21,058 nt of DNA from the NCBI GenBank assembly GCA_910584195.1, contig CAJTYV010000037.1, forward strand, positions 1 to 21,058, in the 5' to 3' direction. Under the pieces are notes generated by a model. It ran no database searches. It had not been told where the DNA came from and saw nothing but the letters and a program-made list of their open reading frames with translations. Of the stretch, positions 1 through 7,761 are shown piece by piece. This DNA is from an uncultured Ruminococcus sp. GTDB lineage: Bacteria > Bacillota > Clostridia > Oscillospirales > Ruminococcaceae. The number at the start of each line of letters is the position of its first letter. Position 1 is the first letter of the stretch. A program made the translations under genes and the position numbers.

Positions 1-20
1 GGAAAGGAGATGACCCTTTG

Positions 21-794
21 ATGAAATATCTATGGCTTGAATTATATAAGCTGAAGCACCGGAAGGTGTTTCTGACCTTTCTGGTCATCCTGGGTGTGGA
101 ATTATTATTTGTTTTTTCTAACTATAACAATAATAAAAATTTTCTTAGTATGGTTTCTGATCCCGCTGCGCCGGCGTGGGAAGACCTGATTATTGGCCCG
201 GCCGCTATAAATGGATTATTCTTTCCTGTTCTGGCGGCAGTCATTGCCAGCCGTATCTGCGATATGGAGCATAAGGGAAACACATGGAAATTGTTGGAGT
301 GTAATAATCAGAACCGTAAATCTGTCTGGTTCTGCAAATTTACGATAGTATCTGCGCTTATGATGCTGGCAATCTTCATTCAGGCATTTACCATTATTGT
401 TTATGGAAATTCTGTGGAAATTGTCCAGCCGCTGCCTGTCAGAACGTTATCAGGTTTTGTGCTTGGGACTGCGATGATAACATTTGTTGTCGTCACAATT
501 CAGGTTTTCTTCTCCCTTGTATGCACAAACCAGCTTATTCCTATGTCTATCGGTATGGTTGGCGCACTGATCGGGTTTATTTCCACATTGCTGCCGCCGG
601 GTATCCGCAACCTTTTAATTTGGGGCAACTATGCGGAACTGATGGTGTTGGGGCAGGACACAGCTTCAGGAAATCTGCAATCTTCCGGGTTAGCAGTACG
701 GAACATCAATTTTGTTCCGCTTGTAATTTTGTTTGCTGCCGGCCTTGTGGCGTATGTTGTGTTCCGGAAGAGATTTGAAGAATATGAGTATTAA
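21..794 (+). CDS. ABC-2 permease, lantibiotic-immunity type (LanE/MutE-like)
   Basis: This 257-residue polytopic membrane protein has about six hydrophobic segments and begins with the LELYKLKHRK stretch typical of bacitracin/lantibiotic-immunity ABC-2 permeases: an amphipathic, basic N-terminus before the first membrane helix. With a separate ATPase it would expel or detach membrane-active peptides such as lantibiotics. I chose ATG at 21; TTG at 18 is also in frame. GGAAAGGAGA at 1-10 is the ribosome site for either. A TGA at 11-13 could be the stop of an upstream gene, presumably the partner ATPase, so the operon probably starts before the window. Fifteen bases separate it from the next permease. 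The family call rests on organisation and hydrophobicity, not on a specific catalytic motif; the peptide handled is unknown. Confidence 0.8.
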   Translation: MKYLWLELYKLKHRKVFLTFLVILGVELLFVFSNYNNNKNFLSMVSDPAAPAWEDLIIGPAAINGLFFPVLAAVIASRICDMEHKGNTWKLLECNNQNRKSVWFCKFTIVSALMMLAIFIQAFTIIVYGNSVEIVQPLPVRTLSGFVLGTAMITFVVVTIQVFFSLVCTNQLIPMSIGMVGALIGFISTLLPPGIRNLLIWGNYAELMVLGQDTASGNLQSSGLAVRNINFVPLVILFAAGLVAYVVFRKRFEEYEY

Positions 795-808
795 AGGAGG
801 AGCTTATA

Positions 809-1552
809 ATGCTGATCAATGCAATTCGTGCAGAGAATTTGAAAAGCCGCCATTCTAATATGTGGGCAGCAGTTGCAATTCTCCCGCTTTTGACGGCGGC
901 AACAGGTGCGATTATTTATGGGATAAATGCCTCTGCCAGTTTATATGACGGTGATATGTGGCAGCAGCTATGGCTGCAGACAGGTTTATTTTATGGGTAT
1001 TTCTTTTTCCCTGTTTTGATTGCCATTTGTGCTTCCTTTTTATGGCGGTTGGAACACATGAACTACAACTGGAACAGCTTAATGACAACGCCGATTTCCC
1101 GGTCTGCAATTTTTATCGCTAAGTTGGCCGTGTTAGCCAGGTTAATTTTTACGGCACAGGCACTTTTGATGATATTCGTAATCATTGTGGGTAAAGTGGG
1201 ATTCCGTTTTGAACAGCCTGTTCCCGTAAGTATGCTCTGGTGGCTCTTTATGGGATGGTTCAGCGCCCTTGGCGTTGCGGCAGTACAGCTTTATCTTTCT
1301 ATGAAAATAAGAAGTTTTGCTGTCCCGGTTGGACTTGCGGTATGTCTGTGTATTGCGGGACTGGCATGTTATATTACGGGTATTGGCAGTATGTTCCCAT
1401 ATTCACAGCTAATCCTTGGTCTGTCATCGCAGGAGAAAACCTTACCGATTGACAGCCTGGTGACGCTGGTTCCAATGGTGATTTTCTATATCGTGTTTTT
1501 TATATTACTGGCTTCACGTCGCTTGAAGAAGATTGATATAGTGGCTGGTTAA
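809..1552 (+). CDS. ABC-2 permease, lantibiotic-immunity type (LanG/MutG-like)
   Basis: A 247-residue integral membrane protein with about six hydrophobic segments. It has the same layout as the preceding permease: a short basic cytoplasmic N-terminus (residues 1-15), a long extracytoplasmic loop after helix 1, and a basic tail (RRLKK). It is presumably the second half of a heterodimeric permease that works with the gene just upstream, as in LanFEG or MutFEG immunity transporters. AAGGAGG at 794-800 touches the upstream stop codon and sets the ATG at 809, so the two are co-translated. Whether it is E or G in the lantibiotic nomenclature is a guess from gene order. Confidence 0.8.
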   Translation: MLINAIRAENLKSRHSNMWAAVAILPLLTAATGAIIYGINASASLYDGDMWQQLWLQTGLFYGYFFFPVLIAICASFLWRLEHMNYNWNSLMTTPISRSAIFIAKLAVLARLIFTAQALLMIFVIIVGKVGFRFEQPVPVSMLWWLFMGWFSALGVAAVQLYLSMKIRSFAVPVGLAVCLCIAGLACYITGIGSMFPYSQLILGLSSQEKTLPIDSLVTLVPMVIFYIVFFILLASRRLKKIDIVAG

Positions 1553-1562
1553 GGAGGAGTTC

Positions 1563-1847
1563 ATGAAAGAAAAGATTTTAGAAAAAATATCCTTGGGGAT
1601 TAGCCTGCTTCCTTTGACTTTCTTTATCATCCGACATTTGAAAATCGGAACGGAAACCCCTTGGGTGTATATCTTTTTTGCGGCGTATGCTGTATTGATT
1701 ATTGTTGGTTTTGTATTTGCTATCTGTTTAATGAAAAACAAAAAAACGAGAAATGCCATATCAAAGGCTGCTTTAGCAATAAGTTCAATTTATATCGCCT
1801 TTTTTTCTCTGTTTATCTATTTGACGATAGCGGCAAGATTACATTGA
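1563..1847 (+). CDS. small membrane protein, unknown function
   Basis: This 94-residue protein has three clear hydrophobic segments (about residues 8-25, 35-58 and 67-90) separated by short basic stretches (RHLKIG, KNKKTRN). It has no catalytic motif I recognise. AGGAGG at 1552-1557 overlaps the stop of the preceding permease and lies 5 bases before the ATG, so it is the third gene of the same transcription unit. A small polytopic protein at the end of a peptide-immunity operon could be an accessory immunity factor, but that is inference from position alone. It is real rather than a shadow: it has a good ribosome site, tight spacing and membrane-like amino-acid patterning. Confidence 0.65.
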   Translation: MKEKILEKISLGISLLPLTFFIIRHLKIGTETPWVYIFFAAYAVLIIVGFVFAICLMKNKKTRNAISKAALAISSIYIAFFSLFIYLTIAARLH

Positions 1848-2209
1848 GAGTGTGATAACTGTTGTATTTAGCTGGAAGAATTGCCCTGTAAGGGAAAATA
1901 GATGATGAAAGCCGCAGCCCTGTGAACATTGCGTCAACAGTCATCAGCACTTTTGGGAGGCTGTTGATGATGGGCATGGTAGTTTTGGCATGATTTTTGA
2001 CTTTTATCCAGTAGGGAGATTAAGGAGCAGTTCAAAAGACTTATGTAAGATACGATCCTGACATAATATCTGTATGTCGGGAAAAAAATCTGTATGTCGA
2101 ATAGGGGGAGGTTTTGTTCAGATTGCTCTATGATAAGATGATTCAGTATATATTTGGTTGGATTTGCATAAAAACTGCCCATATTTAAAATATAAAATAT
2201 GATCACGGC
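1848..2209. other. intergenic stretch, no convincing gene
   Basis: About 360 bases with no convincing gene in any frame. It holds a 12-bp direct repeat, ATCTGTATGTCG, at 2068-2079 and 2088-2099. It also has an imperfect inverted repeat, TCCTGACATA (2055-2064) with TATGTCGGGA (2072-2081). I see no strong terminator for the upstream operon. A short open run around 1920-1992 could be a decayed gene end, but I could not assign it. Confidence 0.5.
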
Positions 2210-2239
2210 AAGGTTTTGGTAAGGTTGAGGCTTTATAAT
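2210..2239 (+). promoter_or_regulatory. promoter with 11-bp-spaced direct repeats upstream of the LanFEG set
   Basis: TATAAT at 2234-2239 is a consensus -10 box, about 50 bases before the ATPase start. No good -35 box is present. Instead AAGGTT occurs twice (2210-2215 and 2221-2226) exactly 11 bases apart, ending 7 bases before the -10. Two half-sites one helical turn apart in place of the -35 is the usual arrangement for activation by an OmpR-family response regulator. Many lantibiotic-immunity operons are controlled this way by a two-component system. No such system lies in the window. Confidence 0.55.
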
Positions 2240-2288
2240 AGAATTATCGCTTTACACAAGCAAAGTTATTGAAAGTGAGGAAAATTTT

Positions 2289-3212
2289 ATGAGTGATTAT
2301 GTGATTGAGACAAAACAGCTGACAAAGGTGTACGGCGATCAAACCGCTGTCAGTGCTGTCAATCTCCATGTAAAGAGAGGCCAGATTTATGGTCTGCTCG
2401 GACGTAATGGAGCCGGGAAAACTACGATTATGAAAATGATCCTGGGGCTGACGCCGATCACTTCCGGCGAAGCAGATGTATTCGGTAAAAACATAAAAGG
2501 GCAGGAAAAACGGGTATATCCCCGTGTTGGCGCAATTATTGAAACACCAGGGTTTTATCCGAATCTAACAGGAACAGAAAATCTGGAAATTTTTGCAAGG
2601 CTCCGTGGTACGGCGGCACCCAATGCTGTAAAGAATGCCCTTGAGGTTGTCGGCCTGCCCTATAAGGATAAAAAGTTGTTTGGCAGGTATTCCCTTGGGA
2701 TGAAGCAGCGCCTGGGCATTGCCAACGCTATTCTGCATGATCCGGAATTGCTGATCCTGGACGAGCCGACAAATGGCCTTGATCCTATTGGTATTGCCGA
2801 GGTCAGGGATTTTATTAAAGATTTGAGTGTTGAGCGTGGGAAAACCATCCTGATATCCAGCCATATTCTTTCGGAAATCCAGTTACTGGCAGATGATATC
2901 GGCATCATTGACCATGGGGTCCTTTTGGAAGAAAGCAGTATGGGCGAGTTGGAGAAGAAAAATAGTAAGTATATCATGCTGCAGGTTTCAGACGTTTCCA
3001 AAGCAGCCCTGATTCTGGAACGTCAATTCCAGCTGAAAAATTATTCTGTGCAGGACGATCAGACCCTGCGCCTTTATGATACCTCTTTGGACATGGGGGC
3101 GGCCAACAAAGAACTTGTGATGCAGGATGTAACTGTCATCAGCTCCGGTCTTTGCAATGATACACTGGAGGATTACTTCAAAAAAATTACGGGAGGCGAG
3201 GGCATTGCTTAA
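2289..3212 (+). CDS. ABC transporter ATPase, LanF/BcrA type with E-loop
   Basis: A 307-residue cytoplasmic ATPase that powers the permeases encoded next to it. Visible motifs are Walker A GRNGAGKTT (residues 38-46), signature SLGMKQR (135-141), Walker B LLILDEP (154-160) followed by a TNGLDP D-loop, and the switch histidine in ISSH (192). Where most ABC ATPases have the Q-loop glutamine, this one has glutamate (IIETPGF, E85). An E-loop is a known hallmark of lantibiotic-immunity LanF proteins. The roughly 90-residue C-terminal extension after the nucleotide-binding domain fits the BcrA/LanF length. The ATG at 2289 follows GTGAGGA, and a promoter lies about 50 bases upstream. The gene's last codons, ending GGEGIA, contain the ribosome site and TTG start of the next gene. 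Confidence 0.9.
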   Translation: MSDYVIETKQLTKVYGDQTAVSAVNLHVKRGQIYGLLGRNGAGKTTIMKMILGLTPITSGEADVFGKNIKGQEKRVYPRVGAIIETPGFYPNLTGTENLEIFARLRGTAAPNAVKNALEVVGLPYKDKKLFGRYSLGMKQRLGIANAILHDPELLILDEPTNGLDPIGIAEVRDFIKDLSVERGKTILISSHILSEIQLLADDIGIIDHGVLLEESSMGELEKKNSKYIMLQVSDVSKAALILERQFQLKNYSVQDDQTLRLYDTSLDMGAANKELVMQDVTVISSGLCNDTLEDYFKKITGGEGIA

Positions 3213-3972
3213 ACTGATAGAGTATGAATTTCGCAAATTGCGTAGGCGTCCGCTGCTTATTTTAGCAACTTTGGCATCAATTTTATTGCCTGTTCCCGTT
3301 TCCATTCTTGCGGCAAGAACAGGGCAAGGGTATGATTTCTTATATAAAACAGTCATAAACATCGGACATTTTGTGCTGTTAATTCCTGTACTTTGCATAA
3401 TTGGAGCATTGTTATTTTTTGAGGAACGGGATAATCAAACATTAAGGTTACTGGCAATCGTACCTGTTTCATTCTCTTGTCTGGCATGGGCTAAAATGAT
3501 TGTGCTGCTGATTGTTTCAGTGTCCTATTCTATTTTCGCATATGTTGCCACGGTTATAGGGGCAGCACTTGGTGGCATGCCGGTTGAGAATCTTTATGGA
3601 AAATTATTCCTTTGTTTTGTAATGGGAATCATGACCTGGGCTGCAATCTTTCCATGCATTACGATACTGGTTAAACTAAGTAAGAATTACATTTTTTCGA
3701 CACTGTTTTCATTTTTATATGCAGTAATCGGTTTTATACTTACCAATGCGACTATTCCCAACCAAAGTCCTAACTTATTTATGGTATTGCCTGTAAATGT
3801 GGTGAGCCGATGGCTCCTGCCTGTATTTAACAGCCTCAACACTGCAAAATATCCGTTTGATATTGGCCCCAGTGCTGTTAGTACGCCTTTTTGTGTTCTA
3901 TATTTGATTGCGTACATTGTTTTGTTCGGTACGCTTTTATGTAAGAATTTTAGTAAATGGAAAGAAATCTAA
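3205..3972 (+). CDS. LanE-like ABC-2 permease, pair A
   Basis: A 255-residue polytopic membrane protein with about six hydrophobic helices after a short basic N-terminus (LIEYEFRKLRRR). It should form the membrane channel with the next permease and take ATP from the preceding ATPase. An in-frame ATG at 3157 lies deep inside the ATPase gene with no ribosome site. The better start is TTG at 3205, preceded by GGGAGG at 3191-3196. It overlaps the last 8 bases of the ATPase gene, giving translational coupling. This choice is supported by the second permease pair downstream, which has the same TTG-CTT start in the same context. The protein is clearly related to that at 4797-5546 (shared EF-KL-R, P-PV and VPVS/IPVS patterns). 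Its substrate is unknown. Confidence 0.82.
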   Translation: MLKLIEYEFRKLRRRPLLILATLASILLPVPVSILAARTGQGYDFLYKTVINIGHFVLLIPVLCIIGALLFFEERDNQTLRLLAIVPVSFSCLAWAKMIVLLIVSVSYSIFAYVATVIGAALGGMPVENLYGKLFLCFVMGIMTWAAIFPCITILVKLSKNYIFSTLFSFLYAVIGFILTNATIPNQSPNLFMVLPVNVVSRWLLPVFNSLNTAKYPFDIGPSAVSTPFCVLYLIAYIVLFGTLLCKNFSKWKEI

Positions 3973-3985
3973 AGGAGGGCGCAAA

Positions 3986-4729
3986 ATGTTGCTCTTAGCC
4001 AGAATAGAATTTACAAAACTAAAACGCTGTAACGTTTACATTGTTGGAATTTTTACGTTGCTTTTTTCCCCCTTAATTTCTGTATTCCAACAGATATCGC
4101 TAAATGAACCTATACCGCATTACGGCTTTTGTAATTTGGTGAATGACACAATTTGGTACAATACATGCCTGCTCTTGCCTGTTACAATGATCTTTTTAGG
4201 CGGTTATATGATAAATCGGGAGTATACAGACAATACCTTGAAGAATATGTTCATTGTACCAGTGACATATCAGACACTTATCTGTGGCAAATTCATAGCG
4301 CTGGCAATTATGACTATGCTGTATTGTGTATATAGTGCTCTTCTTACCATATTGATAAGTGCGGCACTTTTTCCGGAAGGATTATCGCTAATTTCTATTA
4401 TCCCTGAAGCGGGAAAAATCATCATAGTTGGATTATGTCTTTATATAGCAATTATGCCAGTCATGTGTTGGTGCTGTGGTAGAAAAAATCGTTTTATGGC
4501 AGCGGCGGTTTTAGGCTTTTTATACGGTTTTTTTGGCATACCGGTTGCAGGACATGGGATGCAGGACTTCTATCCAATAACAGCAGGACTTACCCTTATC
4601 CATTATAACGGAAGCACTAATGCTGCATCGCCCCATAATTTGGGAATAGCTATTGCCACTTTGCTGTTAATGATATTGCTCTCTTTTTTGATCTTATATT
4701 TTCAAAGCAGGACGGCAAATAAGGAATAA
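3986..4729 (+). CDS. LanG-like ABC-2 permease, pair A
   Basis: A 247-residue membrane protein with about six hydrophobic segments, the second permease of pair A. A conserved block around NREYTDNTLKNMF follows helix 2, and a second, PITAGLTLIHYNG, lies near the C-terminus. Both recur in the protein at 5551-6288, showing common descent. The start is ATG at 3986, placed 7 bases after AAGGAGGG at 3972-3979, which adjoins the stop of the preceding gene. An upstream in-frame ATG at 3908 would overlap that gene by 65 bases without a ribosome site and was rejected. A relic of an ABC ATPase gene begins 27 bases downstream. Confidence 0.82.
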   Translation: MLLLARIEFTKLKRCNVYIVGIFTLLFSPLISVFQQISLNEPIPHYGFCNLVNDTIWYNTCLLLPVTMIFLGGYMINREYTDNTLKNMFIVPVTYQTLICGKFIALAIMTMLYCVYSALLTILISAALFPEGLSLISIIPEAGKIIIVGLCLYIAIMPVMCWCCGRKNRFMAAAVLGFLYGFFGIPVAGHGMQDFYPITAGLTLIHYNGSTNAASPHNLGIAIATLLLMILLSFLILYFQSRTANKE

Positions 4730-4756
4730 AGTTATTTGGAAAGATTTACGTGTAGA

Positions 4757-4804
4757 AGTGAAGACTATTTTAAAGGGATTACCGGAGGTGAAGGGATTGC
4801 TTGA
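4757..4804 (+). pseudogene. relic of the C-terminus of a second LanF-type ATPase
   Basis: In one frame this stretch reads SEDYFKGITGGEGIA and then a stop. The intact ATPase at 2289-3212 ends LEDYFKKITGGEGIA and stop. The last 14 residues differ at one position and the stop codons are at the same place. The DNA around it differs mainly at third positions, so this is an older paralogue and not a recent copy. Upstream of 4757 the similarity ends at once. The simplest reading is that a complete second ATPase stood between the two permease pairs and was deleted except for its last codons. Those codons also carry the ribosome site (GGAGGTG, 4784-4790) of the next permease, which may explain why they were kept. 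Confidence 0.8.
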
Positions 4805-5546
4805 TTTGGTTATTGGAGAATTTATTAAATTGAAGAGGAAAAAGATTACCGTATGCACAGCTTTAGCTGCATGCATGTTTCCGATACCGGTTGCGCTTAT
4901 CGTTATTGCCAACTCATATGATATGAAAAATATTTTTGCAATGATGGTTCAGTTAGGCGATTGCTTTATGATGCCGCTTATGTTGGGGATGTTTGCGATG
5001 ATCTTTTTCTATATGGAGCAGGATTTCGACACTATGAAAAATATGCGCTTGATTCCTGTATCAATGGGGAAATGGCTGTGTGCTAAATTGATAGTTATTG
5101 CGCTTGTATCTGTACTTTATTCCATTGTGTCAATTTTTGCGTCCTTTTTGATCGGTCTGGCAGTAAGGGATATTTCGGGGATATGGAGTAATTTTATCAT
5201 TCATATATTGATTGGATGCTTAATGTGTGCAGCCTTGTTGCCAATAATTGCTGTGCTCATAAATCAGAAAAATAATTATATTGTAACAGGGATACTTATT
5301 TTTATATTTGTCATATTCAATTTTATTTTTATTATGTCTATTACAAAAATTCCGGTCTGGGCGCTTCCTTTTCTGCCGATTGCGGCAGTATATAGATTTT
5401 TACTGCCGTATACCGCAGTTAAAATGACAATTTATCTGGAAGAAATAACTCTTTCAGGGTTTCAGTTTGTCGGAACTATGTTTTGCACGGTATTTATTTC
5501 GGTTATCTTTATAATTTATGGTTTTCATAAGAATTATAGTAGGTGA
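4797..5546 (+). CDS. LanE-like ABC-2 permease, pair B
   Basis: A 249-residue polytopic membrane protein homologous to the permease at 3205-3972. The N-termini align as LLDLVIGEFIKLKRK against LLKLIEYEFRKLRRR, followed by a P-I/V-PV motif in helix 1 and a similar PVS region. I set the start at TTG 4797, six bases after GGAGGTG, because pair A uses the equivalent TTG. GTG at 4758 and GTG at 4788 are in-frame alternatives, but they lie within the ATPase relic or the ribosome site. With its own ATPase deleted, this permease would have to use the ATPase at 2289-3212 or one encoded elsewhere. Confidence 0.8.
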   Translation: MLDLVIGEFIKLKRKKITVCTALAACMFPIPVALIVIANSYDMKNIFAMMVQLGDCFMMPLMLGMFAMIFFYMEQDFDTMKNMRLIPVSMGKWLCAKLIVIALVSVLYSIVSIFASFLIGLAVRDISGIWSNFIIHILIGCLMCAALLPIIAVLINQKNNYIVTGILIFIFVIFNFIFIMSITKIPVWALPFLPIAAVYRFLLPYTAVKMTIYLEEITLSGFQFVGTMFCTVFISVIFIIYGFHKNYSR

Positions 5547-5550
5547 TGAT

Positions 5551-6288
5551 ATGGTCTGTCTGTTAGCAGAGTTTCAAAAAATAAAAAGAAATAATACGAT
5601 TTTCATTGTGATTGTTGCTACGGTCTTTATTAACCTGATGTCTGTATTTCAAACAAACTATGATGGGACGTTCTCGTTAAAGGAGTATGCAGATGTCTTG
5701 CTTTGGAACCATTCCTGCTTTTTATATCCGGTTATGATTACTCTTATATGTGGTTATTTAATTGATCTGGAATATAAAAACAATACTTTAAAAAACATAT
5801 ATCTGGCAGCTGTAAATTCACGGACACTGGTTTGTGTAAAGCTGTTTGTTGGTTTTTGTTTCTTATTGATCATAGCAATATTAGAATTTGTCTGCTCCAC
5901 TATTGGAGTGACTTGTTGCCATATTGGGGTGTCTGGTGAATCAGCTGTGTATTTTTTGGTTCGACAGATTGTGTTTGCTGTTTGCAGCTTTATTTCTGTC
6001 TTGCCTATTATTATTTTAAGTGCTCAAAAAGAAAATGGATATTTATTGGGGAGCCTCCTGGCAGCTTTTTTAGAAATTTGCGGTTTTTTTTTGGCTCCGA
6101 GGGGACTGTGCGGCTACTATGCAATTACCGCAGGACTTGAAATACTTAATTTTAACGGCGAGATGGTGGGAGGGACTTTATTTTCAGGAAATCAGGGAGA
6201 GGTAACGCTTGCTATAACTTTGGGGCTGTCTGTTTTACTGCTCTATATATTATGTCCGAAAGACAGGGATTATATGATAGAAAAATAG
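5551..6288 (+). CDS. LanG-like ABC-2 permease, pair B
   Basis: A 245-residue membrane protein with about six hydrophobic segments, homologous to the protein at 3986-4729. Shared blocks include EYKNNTLKNIY against EYTDNTLKNMF and AITAGLEILNFNG against PITAGLTLIHYNG. It begins four bases after the stop of the preceding permease, with a modest ribosome site (AGTAGGTGAT) overlapping that stop. The in-frame ATG at 5518 inside the preceding gene is less likely. Together with the gene before it, it forms the second half of a tandemly duplicated permease pair. Confidence 0.8.
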   Translation: MVCLLAEFQKIKRNNTIFIVIVATVFINLMSVFQTNYDGTFSLKEYADVLLWNHSCFLYPVMITLICGYLIDLEYKNNTLKNIYLAAVNSRTLVCVKLFVGFCFLLIIAILEFVCSTIGVTCCHIGVSGESAVYFLVRQIVFAVCSFISVLPIIILSAQKENGYLLGSLLAAFLEICGFFLAPRGLCGYYAITAGLEILNFNGEMVGGTLFSGNQGEVTLAITLGLSVLLLYILCPKDRDYMIEK

Positions 6289-6400
6289 TTAATGACATGG
6301 ATTACTTTGACAGTGATTTACGGGTAGTTATTGCTGATTTTGCAAGAGCCGACAGGGGATATTGAGCAAAAGTCAATCAAATGAGTAGGGAGGAATCAAA

Positions 6401-6856
6401 ATGTATAAAATAAAAGGTTATGTAGGAAGTGAAGAAAAACTCAGGGCATATTTTTCCGGGTGTGTATTTAAGGAAAAACCGAGAGTGTTATTTGTAACGG
6501 ATGAGATTTTGCCAGATCATATAACCTGCTTTGAATATCTGGACAGTATCAGGCAGGCAAAAAGCCATAAAGAGCCGGATGATACCCTTGAGGGGCTGCT
6601 GGAGTTTGCAGAGATTGATAAAAACGCAGAAACCGGTTTGCTATCCGTGGGCGGGAGAAGCAGGCTGTTATTAACAGGTGTGATATTTTTGAGGGTAGAG
6701 AATTATGTGTTATGTGGGTTATATGAGGGAGTGACAGCAGCGGATGCGGATATTTTGGATCAAATCCTGACAGAGCTTTCTTTAAGTGGGAATTTACATA
6801 TTGGGTATATGGGAGAGCCGCCGACAGGTATTTGTGATGAAATTGTTTATCTTTAA
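6401..6856 (+). CDS. hypothetical protein, 151 residues
   Basis: I do not recognise this protein. It is soluble, mildly acidic and has no signal peptide or membrane segment. Hydrophobic strands alternate with acidic helices (RVLFVTDEILPDH near residue 28, RLLLTGVIFLRV near 86, a C-terminal DEIVYL), suggesting one small alpha/beta domain. GGGAGGA lies just upstream of the ATG. It sits 112 bases after the second permease pair and 17 bases before the metallophosphoesterase gene, so it is probably co-transcribed with the latter. No cysteine or histidine clusters suggest metal binding. Confidence 0.6.
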   Translation: MYKIKGYVGSEEKLRAYFSGCVFKEKPRVLFVTDEILPDHITCFEYLDSIRQAKSHKEPDDTLEGLLEFAEIDKNAETGLLSVGGRSRLLLTGVIFLRVENYVLCGLYEGVTAADADILDQILTELSLSGNLHIGYMGEPPTGICDEIVYL

Positions 6857-6873
6857 GATAAGAAAGATGGGAT

Positions 6874-7725
6874 ATGAAGAAAAGATTAGTTCCCCTATGC
6901 ACCGCAGGCATATTGTTATTATGCCTGGTTATATGGACGATATGGGGCAATACGGCATTGATGGCAAGCAGTATTACCATTTCCGGCAATCGGATTCCTG
7001 ATTCGTTTTCCGGTTTTAGGATTGCGCAGGTGTCGGATCTGCATAATGCCGAATTTGGGGAAAACAATACGGAACTACTGCAAATGTTGTCTGCAAATGC
7101 GCCGGATATCATTGTAATAACCGGTGATTTGGTGGATGCAGGGCATACGGATATTGATGTTACGCTTAATTTTGTAAATGAAGCTGTCCGGATTGCGCCT
7201 GTTTACTATGTGACAGGTAATCATGAGGCGGCCCTGCCACAATATGATGAATTTAAGGCAGCTCTTGAACGGATTTGCACAATCGTGCTTGAAGACAGGG
7301 CAGTACAATTACAGCGCGGCGGCGAAAAAATTACGATTATTGGGATTTCTGATCCTGATTTCACGATGAAAGGGGATATATTTGGAGAAGCCTCTGCCAT
7401 GTTCCGTACAAAATTAGGGAGCCTGACGGATTCCGAAAGCAGCTACAATATTTTGCTCTCACACAGGCCGGAGTTGTTTGAAACTTATGTAAGTTGCGGT
7501 GTTGACTTAGTTTTTAGCGGTCATGCACATGGAGGGCAGTTCCGCCTGCCATTTATTGGCGGATTGATTGCCCCGGATCAGGGATTATTCCCCGGGTACG
7601 ATGCTGGCCTGTATACGGAGGGCAGCACAAATATGGTCGTCAGCCGTGGCCTCGGAAACAGTATCATACCATTTCGTTTTAACAACCGTCCGGAGGTTGT
7701 CTTTGTGGAGCCTAGTGGTGGATGA
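6874..7725 (+). CDS. membrane-anchored metallophosphoesterase (YkuE/YaeI-like)
   Basis: A 283-residue calcineurin-like phosphoesterase. One N-terminal hydrophobic segment (about residues 5-28) should anchor or export the catalytic domain. The two-metal motifs are present in order: DLH (D55, H57), GDLVD (D85), GNHE (N116, H117), SHRP (H197) and GHAHGG (H217, H219). This set and spacing match the YkuE/YaeI group, whose members are linked to cell-envelope lipid or precursor pyrophosphate hydrolysis in some bacteria; the substrate here cannot be read from sequence. It starts 17 bases after the 151-aa gene with a weak GATGGGA ribosome site and ends before a hairpin terminator. Position behind peptide-immunity transporters suggests an envelope-related function, by inference only. 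Confidence 0.85.
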   Translation: MKKRLVPLCTAGILLLCLVIWTIWGNTALMASSITISGNRIPDSFSGFRIAQVSDLHNAEFGENNTELLQMLSANAPDIIVITGDLVDAGHTDIDVTLNFVNEAVRIAPVYYVTGNHEAALPQYDEFKAALERICTIVLEDRAVQLQRGGEKITIIGISDPDFTMKGDIFGEASAMFRTKLGSLTDSESSYNILLSHRPELFETYVSCGVDLVFSGHAHGGQFRLPFIGGLIAPDQGLFPGYDAGLYTEGSTNMVVSRGLGNSIIPFRFNNRPEVVFVEPSGG

Positions 7726-7761
7726 TATGCAGGATCATTATTCGATGTAAAGAATTTGAAA

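Noticed and set aside
3157..3204. Upstream ATG start for the first LanE-like permease
   Set aside because: It lies inside the ATPase gene without a ribosome site; the TTG at 3205 has GGGAGG and matches the start context of the paralogue.
6307..6335. TTGACA as the -35 of a promoter for the 151-aa gene
   Set aside because: No acceptable -10 lies at 16-18 bp (the sequence there is ATTGCT).
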